A stretch of DNA of 64,000 nt from Monodelphis domestica (lineage: Eukaryota > Chordata > Mammalia > Didelphimorphia > Didelphidae). This document shows positions 27,215 to 40,800 of the stretch, piece after piece. Position numbers and translations under genes: made by a program. Location: the NCBI RefSeq assembly GCF_027887165.1, contig NC_077233.1, positions 229,796,872 to 229,860,871 of the forward strand. The letters run 5' to 3'. The notes below the pieces were generated by a model, which ran no database searches, was not told the origin of the DNA, and was given only the letters and a program-made list of their open reading frames with translations. Within the stretch, counting starts at the first letter, position 1; the number at the start of each line of letters is the position of its first letter.

Positions 27215-28751
27215 ACATTCCATCTTAGAATATTGTATATTGAGTCCAAGGCAGAAGAGTAGTAAGGGCTAGGCAATGGGGGTTAAATGACTTGCCGAGG
27301 GTCACCCACCTAGGAAGGATTTTCTCTTGGTTTCCCATTCAACTAAGTTAGTGACTTGCACACAAAAACAATATATTTAATATATAATTAGTTGAACTGC
27401 ATTTTCATTTTATACCACTTCTTGGAGAAGTCATTGATAACATTAGTTTCCTACTTGTTTCTTAGTGTGAGCTTGGGGGTAGCAGAAGTACAAGGCAAAA
27501 CAGGAAAGGAATTTATTGAAATCAGTGGAGCAAGGCAGATGTTGTAGTATACAGGCAAGTGGTATAAACCTTAAAACTTCACAGACTTATGAATGTTAAA
27601 AATTTTACTCCACATTGAGGAATCCTCCAATTCCCTACTTGAAATAATTCCTTACCAGATAGTGAGAACTCTACTTGAATGTGAAAACTCCTTGCTATGG
27701 GAGTATCCCTACTCCACCCCTACTTAAGACTGCTTTAGGGGAGAAAACTCCTTGCTATGGGAGGACCTCTATTCCACCAGTACTTAAGAATGCTTTAGGG
27801 CAGAAAACTCCTTGCTAAACAATGAAAGTACTTGAAAACCATACTTATAAAGGAAAGGAGTTCTTTGAGCCATGCCTATTTTTGGAATTGATACAATGGG
27901 ATGCTAAGTGCCTATAAAGGTGGGGCAACTTGTAAACTACTTAGACCTAAAAGGGGAAAACTTACTCAGAGGTTTTCTCTTAATGAAATTAGTCAACACA
28001 GTAGCATTTTTTTCTGACTTACTAAAGAGATTAATCTATTCAGCTGTGAATTCAAAATGGGCTGTCTTTTGGAAAACATCTACAGTGATTGGTAGATGGA
28101 AGAACTTAGGGGAGGTGACATAGGAGATTTTGCCCTTAAAAATAACAGCTCAGAGAAGAGCTGGAAGTCATTCTGCAACATTCAGATTGAGGAGGACTCA
28201 TTCTGAAATATTCAGATTGAGGAAGGACTGATTCTGAAACATTTGGATGGAGGAGGGAGCTGGTGAAGGCAGTTGAGATGAGGCTGGCCTGGTGTCACTG
28301 GAGTCCTTGCTTAGGCAGACCTTGTGGTGAGTGTTAAAAGACTGACTGACTGATCTCTCTCTCTTAAGACTCAGGTCTAGGCCATGTTGGCTTAAGGCCC
28401 TTCATACTTATTTCCTTTTTCTCTCTTTCTCTCTTTTCTTTAATTCCACATTTGTATTAATTCAAATCTCTATAAAACCCAGTTGACTTGGGCATATTGA
28501 ATAATTGGAAATATTTCCCTGGTGACCACCTTATATTTGATTTAAAAACCAAAACACTGTAGTGAAACATATTTTCTGCGGTCAAATTTACTCACCCTCT
28601 CTTATATCTATCACAATTTATATTTTCCACCATTTTAACTCACTACAGTTTAAGACTTCAACCATTTTAAATCTAACAGTGGTCACACATTTGGCTTCCA
28701 TTATAAGACTATAAGCCAAGATTAAAGAGGAGGAATAGTTAGTTCATGACT

Positions 28752-28811
<60 letters not shown>

Positions 28812-31800
28812 TGGTATATTTATTCCAATGGCCTATAAGATCAAAATCTAGACTGTGTGCAAAGTGTAGAGCCTAAGCAACCAAGCAAGAGTGAGTGATT
28901 AGAGAGATTCAGAAAGAGGCAGAAGACTACAACTAAAAGTGGTATCAGGCAAAGGGCAGGGATTAGGGTCCAAAACAGGTATAAGAGAACAGGTGAAAAA
29001 TGTCTAGAAAAGGAGGCTAAAAATAGTACTTCTAGTTGTGGAATATGAGAGCATAAACTACACAACAGTATGACTGTGTCATAACTACTGATTTTTTTTT
29101 AAAATAAGGGGCTATCTTTTCTCAATTTTGGTTTTAAGTAGTGTTGATTCTATAGTGACTCCCAGGAACTATCTTGCCTAGATCATAATGATAGATGTAT
29201 CTTTTATATGTCAAATAAAATTGTGCTATAAAATATAGTTTGGATTATTTTCCCCTAAATGAATTTATTTCTTTTATTTTTGTCCAAACGAAACTAATTT
29301 TTCCTGTTTAATCTTGAAAATCTCACATATAGGCTAGTGCTGTATCATCATATAGATATACATATATATTAGGGCTGGATTATCCTATCATGTGCATAGA
29401 ACATTGTGCCATGGCATCATACTGAAAGATCAGTATGCTGGTGCATAATCATCTAATTATTTTTGTGCCCATGACCTCCAGACTATTTGTTTGAAAAGGG
29501 AAAAGAGACTTCATCAGTTTTAATTTTTCTTCCCCCTAGCACACTTTGGCTGGGGTAGGAAAGGTCTGTAGAACTTGCAAGCTAGGTGGCGGAGGGAAAT
29601 CTTAAAAACAACAATTAAATAAACAGGGATCCTCCCAATCTCTCCAATTATCCTCCAAATAATTATAATGCCTCAAAACGAATTCTTGAGTGGCAGAACT
29701 GACAAAAAGATGGGGTAAAGCAATTTTTTAGCTCAGAAGATTGGCACAAAATGTTGGTTGCACCTGGGTGGGAGTAGAGCACAAACCAGATCACCAAGGC
29801 AGGTGCCACCTTGGCAATTTGACTCAGGCCTTCAGGGTATCTGAATCAGTGGCAATAACTTCCAAAGTTCTCATCCCACAGATTGTAAGGAGGTCAAAAG
29901 ATATTATAGGGATCCCTTTGCTGGCTCTGAGTATAGGACTTTGTTGTATGGCTTGTATGGAGATCCTGGGTCTGGTTCCAAAGTGAGAAGAAACACTAGC
30001 ACATCAGTGCTTGTCACCACAAGGAAGCAAAGGACCTGGGCCATGGTTCCTAGGCAGAAAAGAGAGCTTGTGGTCACTTATAGACTAGAGCACACAGGCT
30101 AAGAAAGTATTAAACACTCTTCTCCTTAGATTGTACCACCTTGGAAGAAATGAAAACTTATAGAACCCTGGTGTTAGCTTTGAAAGCAGCTGCACAAAGA
30201 ACTTGAAGCTTGGGACAGTGCCCCCACACCATAGGAGATAGAGCCCAACCATAACAGTTTTCTAAAAGTGAAAAGTCAAGAAAAGGCTGGGAAAATGGGC
30301 AAAAAAGAGAGAGAGAGAGAGAGAAAGAAAAAGAAACAGAGAAAGTTATCTTGATTATCTATCCAAAGCCTCAAAGAAAAATGTGAATTACTCTTTCAAG
30401 CCCCAAAAGAATTCCTGGCAGAGTCCAAGAAAGAGTTAAAAAGTCAAATAAGAGAGGTAGAAGAAAAAATTGGGAAAAGAAATGAGAACACTCAGAAAAC
30501 CATGGGGTTAAGGTAAACAGCTTGGTTAAAGGAAGTACAAAAAAATTGAAGAAAATAATACTGGGGGTCTGTATGGCAAAGAGCTAAAAAAATTAAAAAG
30601 AAAAGGATTTATGTGTACAAAAATACTTAAAGCAATTTTTTTCTGTGGTAGCAAAGAATGGGAAACTGAGGTGATATCTACCACTTGGCTGAATAAGTTG
30701 TAATATATGATTATAATGGAATACTATTGTGCTTCAAGAAATGAAGAACAGGAGGATTTCAGAAAAACTTATTGGAAAGACTACACAAACTGGTGCAGAA
30801 TGAAGTGAATTGAATCAATGTATACAATAACAGCGATATTGTACAATAAACAACTATGACTGACTATTCTCACCAATACAATGATCTAAAGTCAATCTCA
30901 GAGGATTTATGAGGAAAAAATGCCAACTACTTCCACAGAAAGAAATGATGGTCTGAATCCAGATCAAAGCATACTATATTTCTCTTTATTTCTTCATTTT
31001 TTAGTTTGAGTTTTCTTCCATGAAAAATGTTTCACAGGATTACACATGCAAAATCTATATCAATGTGCTTACCATCTAAGTGAGGGAGAAGCAGAGGAAG
31101 GGGGAAAAGAATAAAGGACTCAAAATTAAGAAAAAGAAAATTGAATGTTAAAAATTATTTTTTATAAGCAATTGGGAAAAATAAAATTTAAGAAATGAAA
31201 AAAATAGCTAATGGTAAAGAGGGATTGGTAAAAGAACTACATGTATCACCAATGGCTCTGCTAGGTAGATTTCTGCTTAAGTTATCATACCTGGAAAAGT
31301 GGTTTCGATGAACTTCTTGAACTGTTCCATATCATCTTCTGTATAGTTATTCTTCAACTTGGCCACCAAGGTATATCCAGAGCCAAACTTGTTCTTGAGG
31401 TACTGTGGACCCCCTAGACACTTCAGCTTCCCAGCCACCATGATGGCCAGTTTGGTACATAAGGCCTCACATTCCTCCATGCTGGGGAGACAAAGGACCA
31501 GGGTTGGAGCTATTTCTCCTTGTGTGGTAAGGGCTGTGGTCTAGACAGAGGTAAGACTATGTGTACCATCTCTGGAGAGGCCAGTCTTAGCAATGCAAGT
31601 GCTCAGGGCCCAGCGTGTGTTTAGGGAATAGAGAAACTAAAGGTCACTGGATTATAGGATTTATATAGCTGGAAGGGATTTTGGAGGCCATCTAGTCCAG
31701 TCCTCTTATTTTGAGGAGGTTACAAGTGTTTAGTATATAAAATAAGCAGATGCCAAAATTCACTATGGGAGCTTTCATCTTCCAGCTTCTTTCTGTCTTC

Positions 31801-34800
31801 CCACTCTAAACTCTAAGGGCTCCAAAGACCTTAGCCAAGCTGCCAGCATCTAAGGATTCTAGCATGTTCCCTTTGGCAAAATTAGCCACTGGTAGGTCTC
31901 CTTTCTAGGAAGCTCAAAGTCTCAGAGGCACTGATTCAGGTTCCCAGCCCCAATAAAGCCCTGCTATTCCCATTGCAGTTCCCCCCATATCCCTGACCAA
32001 GGTACGGGCCACACCTATGGGAGGTTATGACAATGGCCTTGCCGGACTCACGGGTCCGCACCAGTGTGTCCCAGAGCAGGCGCCGAGCCACAGGGTCCAT
32101 GCCAGTGGAAGGCTCATCCAAGAAGACGACTGACGGCCTTCCAATTAGGGAAATACAAGTGCTCAGTTTACGCTTGTTGCCACCACTCCACGAAGAAGGA
32201 AGCAAATAAGGAAAGAAAAGGAGGCTGTTAACAGCAGTAATTTACCAGAAATAATTCAGGGACAACCAAAGACCTAAGTAGCACAGTGACAAATATGATT
32301 GATTGGCTGTGAATCTAAAAAAGATAGCAAACCCCAATGCAGACTTTTCATTTAAATATATTTTCAATACATGCTCAAGAAGGGAGTCATGTCCTTGTAT
32401 CTGGCCAAGCTAGTAGCATTTGTGGCATTCAATTTATCTATGCTTTTAATATGTAGGCACCACAGATCATTCCTAGTGTTGGCACTTGAATCACCACAGT
32501 CTTCTGAGTTGATTGCTCCTTTAGCAGAGTCCTTGTCTCTATGTATCAGGAAGGAAATTGGGACCTGGTCTTAGCCACTCAAGCTATGATGCTGATACTC
32601 TCCTTTTCTATAGTATAGATCAATAAGGAGGTAGGTCCAAGGAAGGAGCCCTGATCATAGCATCAGAATCATCACTAGAAGCTAGATGGATCTAGTATCT
32701 CTAGCAAGGATCAATCAGTGAAGAGTATAAACTTAAAATGCAGTTTGTTCTGTATGGAATGGTAGCTGGTTAACTCCCTGGAGGCAGATCTCTATTCTAC
32801 CTCTGCTGTCATGGAGTTTCTAGTGGAAGACTGACTTTGGGAAATCTATGTGATAATATCCTAAGCCTATTGGTTAGGAACTCCTTGCTCCTTCCTCATT
32901 CTGCCTCTAAGATTTATAGATAAAGAAAAGAAGCACTAGGGAAGAATAGCATCTCACCTTAGGTTCCTTATGAGCTTGTCTGCATTGGATTCCAGGAGCA
33001 ATGCCTTCAGCATGTTTTTTACATAATGTTTGATGTGATTTTCAGGAATCCCCCACAATCGAGCATACATGTACATCAACTCCCTTCCTGTCATGTAGTC
33101 TAGCAGAGCATCAAGTTGAGGACAGTAACTGATTCGTCGCTGTACCTAAAATGGGGTTCAGTGCCCCAGGAAATGGTTTCAGTCAAAGGGTGGGACTGAA
33201 AAGAAAATGCTTTTTCTTTGGTTACCCACTATATCTCCACAGGACCTAGTACTGCTTAGCATCTCTAATTAATGAGATTTATTCCCTTCAATATCCCTGC
33301 CAATATCAGGACTAAAGGTTCTCTGCAGCTGCAGCCCACTGGGATAAAATATGAATGAAATGGAAATGGAATAAAATTCTTTACCTGGATTTGCTTCAAC
33401 TAGTGTTTCCTAAAAATTGGCTATGCTCAGTGCTGTGGAGGAATACATAAGAAGTAAAATACATAAAACACAACAAGGATGATAGGAAAGTTGGGCCATG
33501 AAGGTGATAAGGTAGCAGTGAAGGGAAGGGCAAAAAAGCCTTTGGGGTTGTATTAGCCATTCTTCTTCCACGAGGAAGCTAATTGCACTTAGATCATAAA
33601 AGCTAGAAGAAGCAAGGTTTCTTTGCTGAATTTTTGTACTTTGGCTTGTCATACTGTTGTTTCAGGACTGGTTATTTTTGGAGTAGGAAAAGAGAGGACA
33701 TGGGGCAGCAGTGTGACTGTGGGAATCCAGTATTATCGAGCAGCAATCTGGATGTGTCTGCAATAAGGATTTAGACAGAGATGAGGAGGGGTGACCTGTG
33801 AGAATGCAGAGAGGTGTAAGATGGAATGTGGAGTTTGGGGAACATCTTGTAATTTCGTGTGGTCAGGGCAATAGAGTAGTGAAGTAGTACTGAATAAGAC
33901 TGGAAAAGACAAGTTAGTCCCTGATAGCTGAGAGGCTATAGGGTTTGCTTATTCTCTCAAGGCAAATCACTGAAAGTGAGGGTGAATCATGGAAGTGAAG
34001 AGAATTTGAAGTTTTGTAGTGGCTATATGATGGATGAGAGAAGGGGTATGATAGAGATAAAAGAAGAAATATTTGTTAAATGACTGGATGTGGGAGTGTG
34101 GGAAAGGGACAAGTCAAAGATGACCCATATTGGTGAATCCGAGTAACTGAAAGTGTGAATATCCCCCTAGAAAGAAAGAAGTTTAGTGAAAGGGTAGGTT
34201 TAGTTCCCTAAATAAGATAATCAACTTGTGTGGATATGTTAAGTTTGGGATATTAACAGGAAATATCTAGTAGGCAGTTGTTTTTTTTTAAACCCCTACC
34301 TTCCGTCTTGGAGTCAATGCTGTGTATTGGTTCCAAGGCAGAAGAGTGTAAGAGCTAGGCAATGGGGGTCAAGTGACTTGCCCAGGGTCACACAGCTGGG
34401 AAGTGTCTGAGGCCACATTTGAACCCAGGACCTCCCATCTCTAGGCCTGGCTCTCAATTCACTGAGCTACCCAGCTGCCCTATAGTAGGCAGTTTTTAAT
34501 ATAAAACTAGAGTTGAGGAACAAGATGAGAGTTGGCTTTATAGATCCTAGAATGATGTGTATGGAGATAATACTTGAATTCAGAGGGCATGACTAAGGGA
34601 GAGAAAATGAGAGCTGAAACATCTTGTCCTGGATCACAGATCACATTTAGAAGTGTCTAGGGAAGGTTTTGAACCTAGATCTTATGGACTCCAGGTCTAT
34701 TGCCCTATCTGTTATGCCATGACTGAATTAACACATTTTCCCTCCCCAGAGTCAGAGTGAGGTCATAGGCAATATACTAGTCACATTTGCAATTCCAAAA

Positions 34801-37800
34801 GATTTCACCTCATATATCAATTTCCAATGCTAACAATTAAATCAGGGTGAAATGATCGTTTTGGTAAACATAAATCTTCATGGGTATTGGGCTTGCTCTA
34901 TTTTTGTAGTGTATTAAGTATTATAATCATTACATAGCTGTCTTTCTATTTGACCTGCAGATTATAGTGATAAGCATGTTATAGGTTAATAGTGGCAAAT
35001 GAGGTTATGACAATAAGAAAGGTCCTACATATAATAAAGTATTTATCACTTTTGTAATAGCAAAGAATTGGAAACAAAGTTAACACCCATTGTGTGAGAT
35101 GGAATAAAATGTGTGATTCTCAAAGTCAAATATTTGGCTTGCCTTCCCCCCCCCTCTTACCCCCAGCAATATTCCCAGGGCAGAGGTGCCTGATTGACTT
35201 TCCCAGGGGAAAGCTTTTAGCATGTTTCAATACTGTTAAATTCACAAAGAACATTTGTTGCTTATCTAACTATTCCCAGGCCAAACCAGCTTGGGAAAGT
35301 ACATTTTCATGTCTAAGCTCAAGGACAATGCTCATGTTCTGTATATTTCACTTCCTGTACCCTGAAATTAGCTCACATGCTCAAAGACTGTAAAGTCACA
35401 GTCTCCTCCTAAGAAGATGGCTGGATGAGAAGGGAGCGGGGAATCTTGCATCAGGATTATTATAAAAATGTCTGTTTTACCTGTAGAAGCTGTAGATTGT
35501 CATTTGGACAGTCCGCCATGCATTTTGCCATTTAGGGCAGATTGCCATTAGGGCAGTCTGCTGCTGTCCTTATCATGCCAGCAGATTTCCATTAGGGGAA
35601 TCTGCCACCTTTCTTAATGGAGAATGAAAACTGCTGCTTTATCACTGCCTGTCTTTCATTCAATTTATTGACACTGGGAGATTTTCAAGCTGCGCTAATG
35701 TCATCCCACTCACCATTGATTAGGGAATGGCTAAATCAGTTATGGTACATGCCTGTAATGGAGCATTATTGTGTTGTAAGAAACAATAGATAAGATGAAT
35801 ACACTGAACTGTGACAAGTGAAGAAAGCAGAATCAAGAAAAAGAGCACACTCAGTGCCCACCACAATGTAACAGATCAATCAAAACTGAATGTTACAAAA
35901 TCAGAATAATCAAGAAATATGAAAAGGCACCCTTCTCCTTCTTTGTAGTATGGAACTATGCATACATTGTCTAACTTGTTGGATATGAAGTTTAGTCTTG
36001 GTGAACTGCATTTCTCCTCTTTTATTCTTTGTTACAAGGAATTTTTCTTAGGGAGAGGAGGATGGAAATATATTGGGAAATGTAGGTGATATAAAATTGG
36101 TTATCAATCAATTTGTTAAAAAATTTTTTAATCCATATTTTGGACACATTAGAAAAATAACATTTTTCTAAATGATTCTAACTCAGTTTTTAAAAAAGTT
36201 CTGGACAAACCAAATCTTTTCATTATAGCCAATCAAATATTTATGATGTGAATAGGCAATCACAAAAATAAAACAATGACATTGTGATTAAATAACAAAA
36301 TTTATCATAATTTATATTTAGGTCATAGTACAATATTTTGGCCAAGAATCATATCTTTTTTTTTTTTAAACCCTTACCTTCCATCTTGGAGTCAATACTG
36401 TGTATTGGCTCCAAGGCAGAAGAGTGGTAAGGGCTAGGCAATGGGGGTCAAGTGACTTGCCCAGGGTCACACAGCTGGGAAGTGTCTGAGGTCAGATTTG
36501 AACCCAGGACCTCCCGTCTCTAGGCCTGGCTCTCAATCCACTGAGCCACCCAGCTGCCCCCCAAGAATCATATCTTAATTGCAAGCACAGGATTTTGATA
36601 GACAAATGATCAGGTTTTCTAGTTTTTTTGTGGTACATATGCAACTATTTCCTCTCCAGAAAGAAAAACATTTGAAAAAAAAACCCATAGGGAAACCTAC
36701 AATGATATGTAATCATTACACATTGTACAGAATCCATGATTCTAATCTCTCCTGCGGTGTTCTTCCCACAATGAATCTTGGGAGGAGGTGGTTAGAATGG
36801 CACTGACAAAGGAGTAGAAATATTCATGCCAATAAAATTATGTTTTCTTAGTAGACTGTATTGTTTTCGAGCTATGGTGTTAGTGAATTTAGGTTCAAAT
36901 CAAGTCTGTGTGAATTGCTATGGAATTATCAGCCTGTCCTTGTGGTGAAGGAATATCTTAAATTTCTCTGTATAGGGAGGAAATCATTCTGATACCCAAA
37001 TATATAAATTAACAAAATCCTTGTAACATTTTGGACACAATCTGAAATTTTAAAATCCAAGGGTTAATTTTTTTTATCACTCTATTTGTAAGACTATCAA
37101 ATATACCTTAATATATATTTCTGTTAATTATTCTCAAGGGCTTTAAAGCATAAATCATTTTCTGCTTGCAGAGAAAGTATTCACAGTGAGAGGCTACTGA
37201 GATCTTTTTTACTTCCTCAAAATGAGATTATTTTTTAGCATACCACAGTGTATTTATTTAAATAGTTAGACAATCCCTTTTTAAAAAAACAGACTACAAC
37301 ATAATTACATCATTGAATGTCAGGGCAGCTTCAGTCATTTTTCATGTGTATATTGGGAATGCATAGATTCAAGCTTCCAACTTCATCTATTTATTTATTT
37401 ATTTTAAAAACCATTACCTTCTGTCTTAGAACCAATATTGGCAATTGGGGTTGTGACTTGCCCAGGGTTACACAGCTAGGAAGTTTCTAAGGTCACATTT
37501 CAAACTAGGATGTCTCATCTCTAGGCCTGACTCTCAATCCACTGAGCCACCCAGTTGCCTCCCCTCAACTTCATTTAAATGAAGTTGCCCTTTCCAAAAT
37601 TACCTGCCAACCCTAACATCCTTTCTCAGTCCTCATCCTTCTAGACCTCTCTTCATCCTCTTCTACTGTTAATCACACACCCCTCCTGTGTACTTTTTCT
37701 GGATTTTTGTGAAACTGCTCTATCTTGATTTTACTGCTACATATTTGATCAATCCAACTCTCTTTTGGGATCTTCATTTAGAAGATGGACTTTCCACTTT

Positions 37801-40800
37801 GGATTTCCTCATAGGCTCTATACAAGACCATCTCTTGTTATTCTTTACTCTCTCCCTTGGTGATCTCATTAGCTCTCATTGGTTCAATGTTCATATCTAT
37901 TCAGATGATTCCTAGATCTATAAATCTGGTATTAATTTCTTTTCTGAGTTACAATCCTGCATCACCAGCTGTCTTTTGGACACATCAGACTGAATATCCT
38001 GCAATTACCTCAAACTTAAAATATTTATTATTCCCCCTTCCTTCAAAAAAAATTCCTCTTTCAATTTTTTCTATTACTGCTAAGGGTATAACCATACTCT
38101 CCATCACCGAGGTTTGCAATCTTGGTGTCATTGTCTACTCCAGATACGCATTCATCCCACCCCACAATCCATTAACAAATGTTGTCATTTCTACCCCATT
38201 GTCTCCTCACATAGCTATTACTTGGGTCAGGCCTTCTTCACCTCTCATCTCAATTATTCCTGCTTCAAGTTTTTCTCTACTCTGGTCTATTCTAGTCTAA
38301 TTGCCAAAATGATTTTCCTAAAGCTTAGGTCTGGCCATGTCATCACCCTACTCAGTAAAGCTCCAATGGCTGCCTATTACTTCAAGACAAAATGCCAAAT
38401 CTTCTGTTTGACACTCAAAATTCTTCACAACCTCATTCCTCAATACCTTTCCTGTCTTCTTATACTCAAGTGTACCCTTTCCATACATAAACCAATACGC
38501 AGGCCTACTTGCTAGTTCCAGAATGTGGTATTCTGGCTCTTTTACACACCTTTGCACTGGCTGACTCCCACACCTGGAATGCTCTCTTCTTATCTCTGTC
38601 TCTTGAGTTTCCCCGACTTCCTTTGAGACTCACCTCAAATTCTACTTTTTGCAGAAGGTTCTTCTTTGTTTTTCTAGCTATAAGATGAATTTTTATCTAC
38701 TCTTTATATAATCTTGTATGTACCTACTTATTTTCATATTGTCTCCCTCTTTAGAATATAAACCCCATGAGGACTATGACTGTATTTGCTATTCTTTACA
38801 TCCTAGGAATTTAGGTAATGCCTGGCATATATTAAGAGTTTAATAAATGGCTATTGACTGAATAACATATTAAAGTCAGATCACTGGAGTCAGGATATTC
38901 TTTTTGTGATTTTTATTAGCAAGGCTGTCTGCTCTCATGGCTAGGAGCACCATCTGGTGAAGATATAGCTTAGTTTGCTTTTTTTTATTATAGAAGATTC
39001 ATTATATAACTCTATATTCATATCCTCTCTGTTCTACCATCTCTGGCAATCACAAATTTTCTGATTTTGCTACATGTTGGTGGTATATCATTTTTATCAA
39101 TTCTTTTTGTTTAAGCTTTCTTGCTAGCCATGTTAATTATGAAGCACATACAACATACTGTCCCAAATGCTGAGGATATAAATAGAAACAAAACAGTATT
39201 TCTGCTCAAGGAGCAATCATTCATATTTCTAAGGATTTTGATCTGTACATAAAGATGAATTCATCTCCTTCATCACTGAGAAAATTGCCTAAAATGAAAC
39301 CAACCATTTTCAAAAGTAGTAAGTGTCACTTTCAGAGGTATTGAAACCCAGTATAGAGAATCATCTGTCAGGGATGCTGTAGAAGGAAAATCATGCATTA
39401 GGTGGAAATTTAGCCTTCCATGATCCATTCTAAGACCATATGAGCCCATGAACCAGCAATGTTAGTCTGGAGAAGAGAAAGTTTTATTGGAGGGTGGCAA
39501 TGGTGGGAGTGGAGGCAGTATAGGGTAGCCATCTTCAAATGGTTAAAAAGGCTGTTCTGTGTTAGAGGGATTAGTTATTCTTTTTGGAAAAGTAGAAATA
39601 GGAATAACAGAAGAAGTTATAGAGAGGCAGGTTCCAATTCAATATAGGGAAGAGGTTTCTGAATAAAGAGTTATCCAAAAATGGAATGGGCTCCATGGAG
39701 ACATAGGAATCGCAGGCAGGCAGAGAGTGTATGACCATCTACTGATAAATGGTCAAGGAGATTCATGCATTTGGCAGATTAGATGATTTTCAAGGTCTTT
39801 TCCAACTTGAAGATTTTATGAACTGGAAATCTTCAGCCTAGAGAAGACTTAGCAGGAAATGAATAGCTACTTTTACAAGTATGTAAAAGTATATTATGTG
39901 GAAGGGGAATTAGATTATTTTTAACTTCCTTTTTGCAGCTTCATACAGAAGAATAATCACTAATTTGTTAAAGTTACAAGGAAATAAACTTGGGTATAGA
40001 AAAGGCTATCCTTGCTCTGCTTGACTGAGTAAATGTCCTTCTGGGGGACTGAAGTCAAGGGTAAGCTCAACATACCACAAATTGGTTTGATGTGAAGGAT
40101 GTTAACAACCAGTTCCCTTTTTTCTTTTTTAATTAATAATTTTTATTTACTTATCTGTATTCATATTGTTTAGATGGATCCCTTAGGGCAGACTTATGGA
40201 ATAATATGTACAACAATCATGAAGGAAAAGCAGATAAAGATGGGTTAAAATCTGTACCACTAGAAGGCCCTATTCACACTAATGAGAACACAGATCCCGC
40301 TGACTGTTAAGTACATGCTGTATTTCCACCCCAACAATATAAGCTCATTGTGAAAGGTGAAGGGGAGAGGAGTGTTTTTTTATTTGCATACTCGGTATCT
40401 GGCAAAGTAGCTTGCACACAGGTACTTAATAAATATTCATTGAATTGATGAACATAAGACATTTGGAGTTATGTTGACATAAATTTGATCTGGGCTATTA
40501 GGGATTATGGAATAAGTAAATAAGGAGGGGAAGATAGTCTTAAAATTATAAGTGGAACTCATGGACAAGGTTCTCCACTCTTGATCAGCTTAGAAAACAT
40601 GTCCTTGTTGGTACACTTGAGGCTCATGAAGGTAATAAAGGTGCTGTGGATTTGCTTTTAAAGTACTCTTTGTTGATTCTATCTACTGTTACTGACCTGA
40701 CCTGGGTACGCCTATTTATTTACGTACTTCTATACCATTATGGATCTGTAATCTCACTGATATAAGTACTGTTTCTCTGTGCAGAATGAGACCCATACAT

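Noticed and set aside
27121..27262. Ser-Leu and Thr-His repeat protein frame
   Set aside because: It is a translation of the CT/AC microsatellite.
35094..35393. 99-codon plus-strand frame
   Set aside because: It lies entirely inside the solo LTR and has no protein resemblance.
37688..38515. Overlapping plus-strand frames up to 147 codons
   Set aside because: They are frame-shifted pieces of L2 reverse transcriptase and its downstream region.
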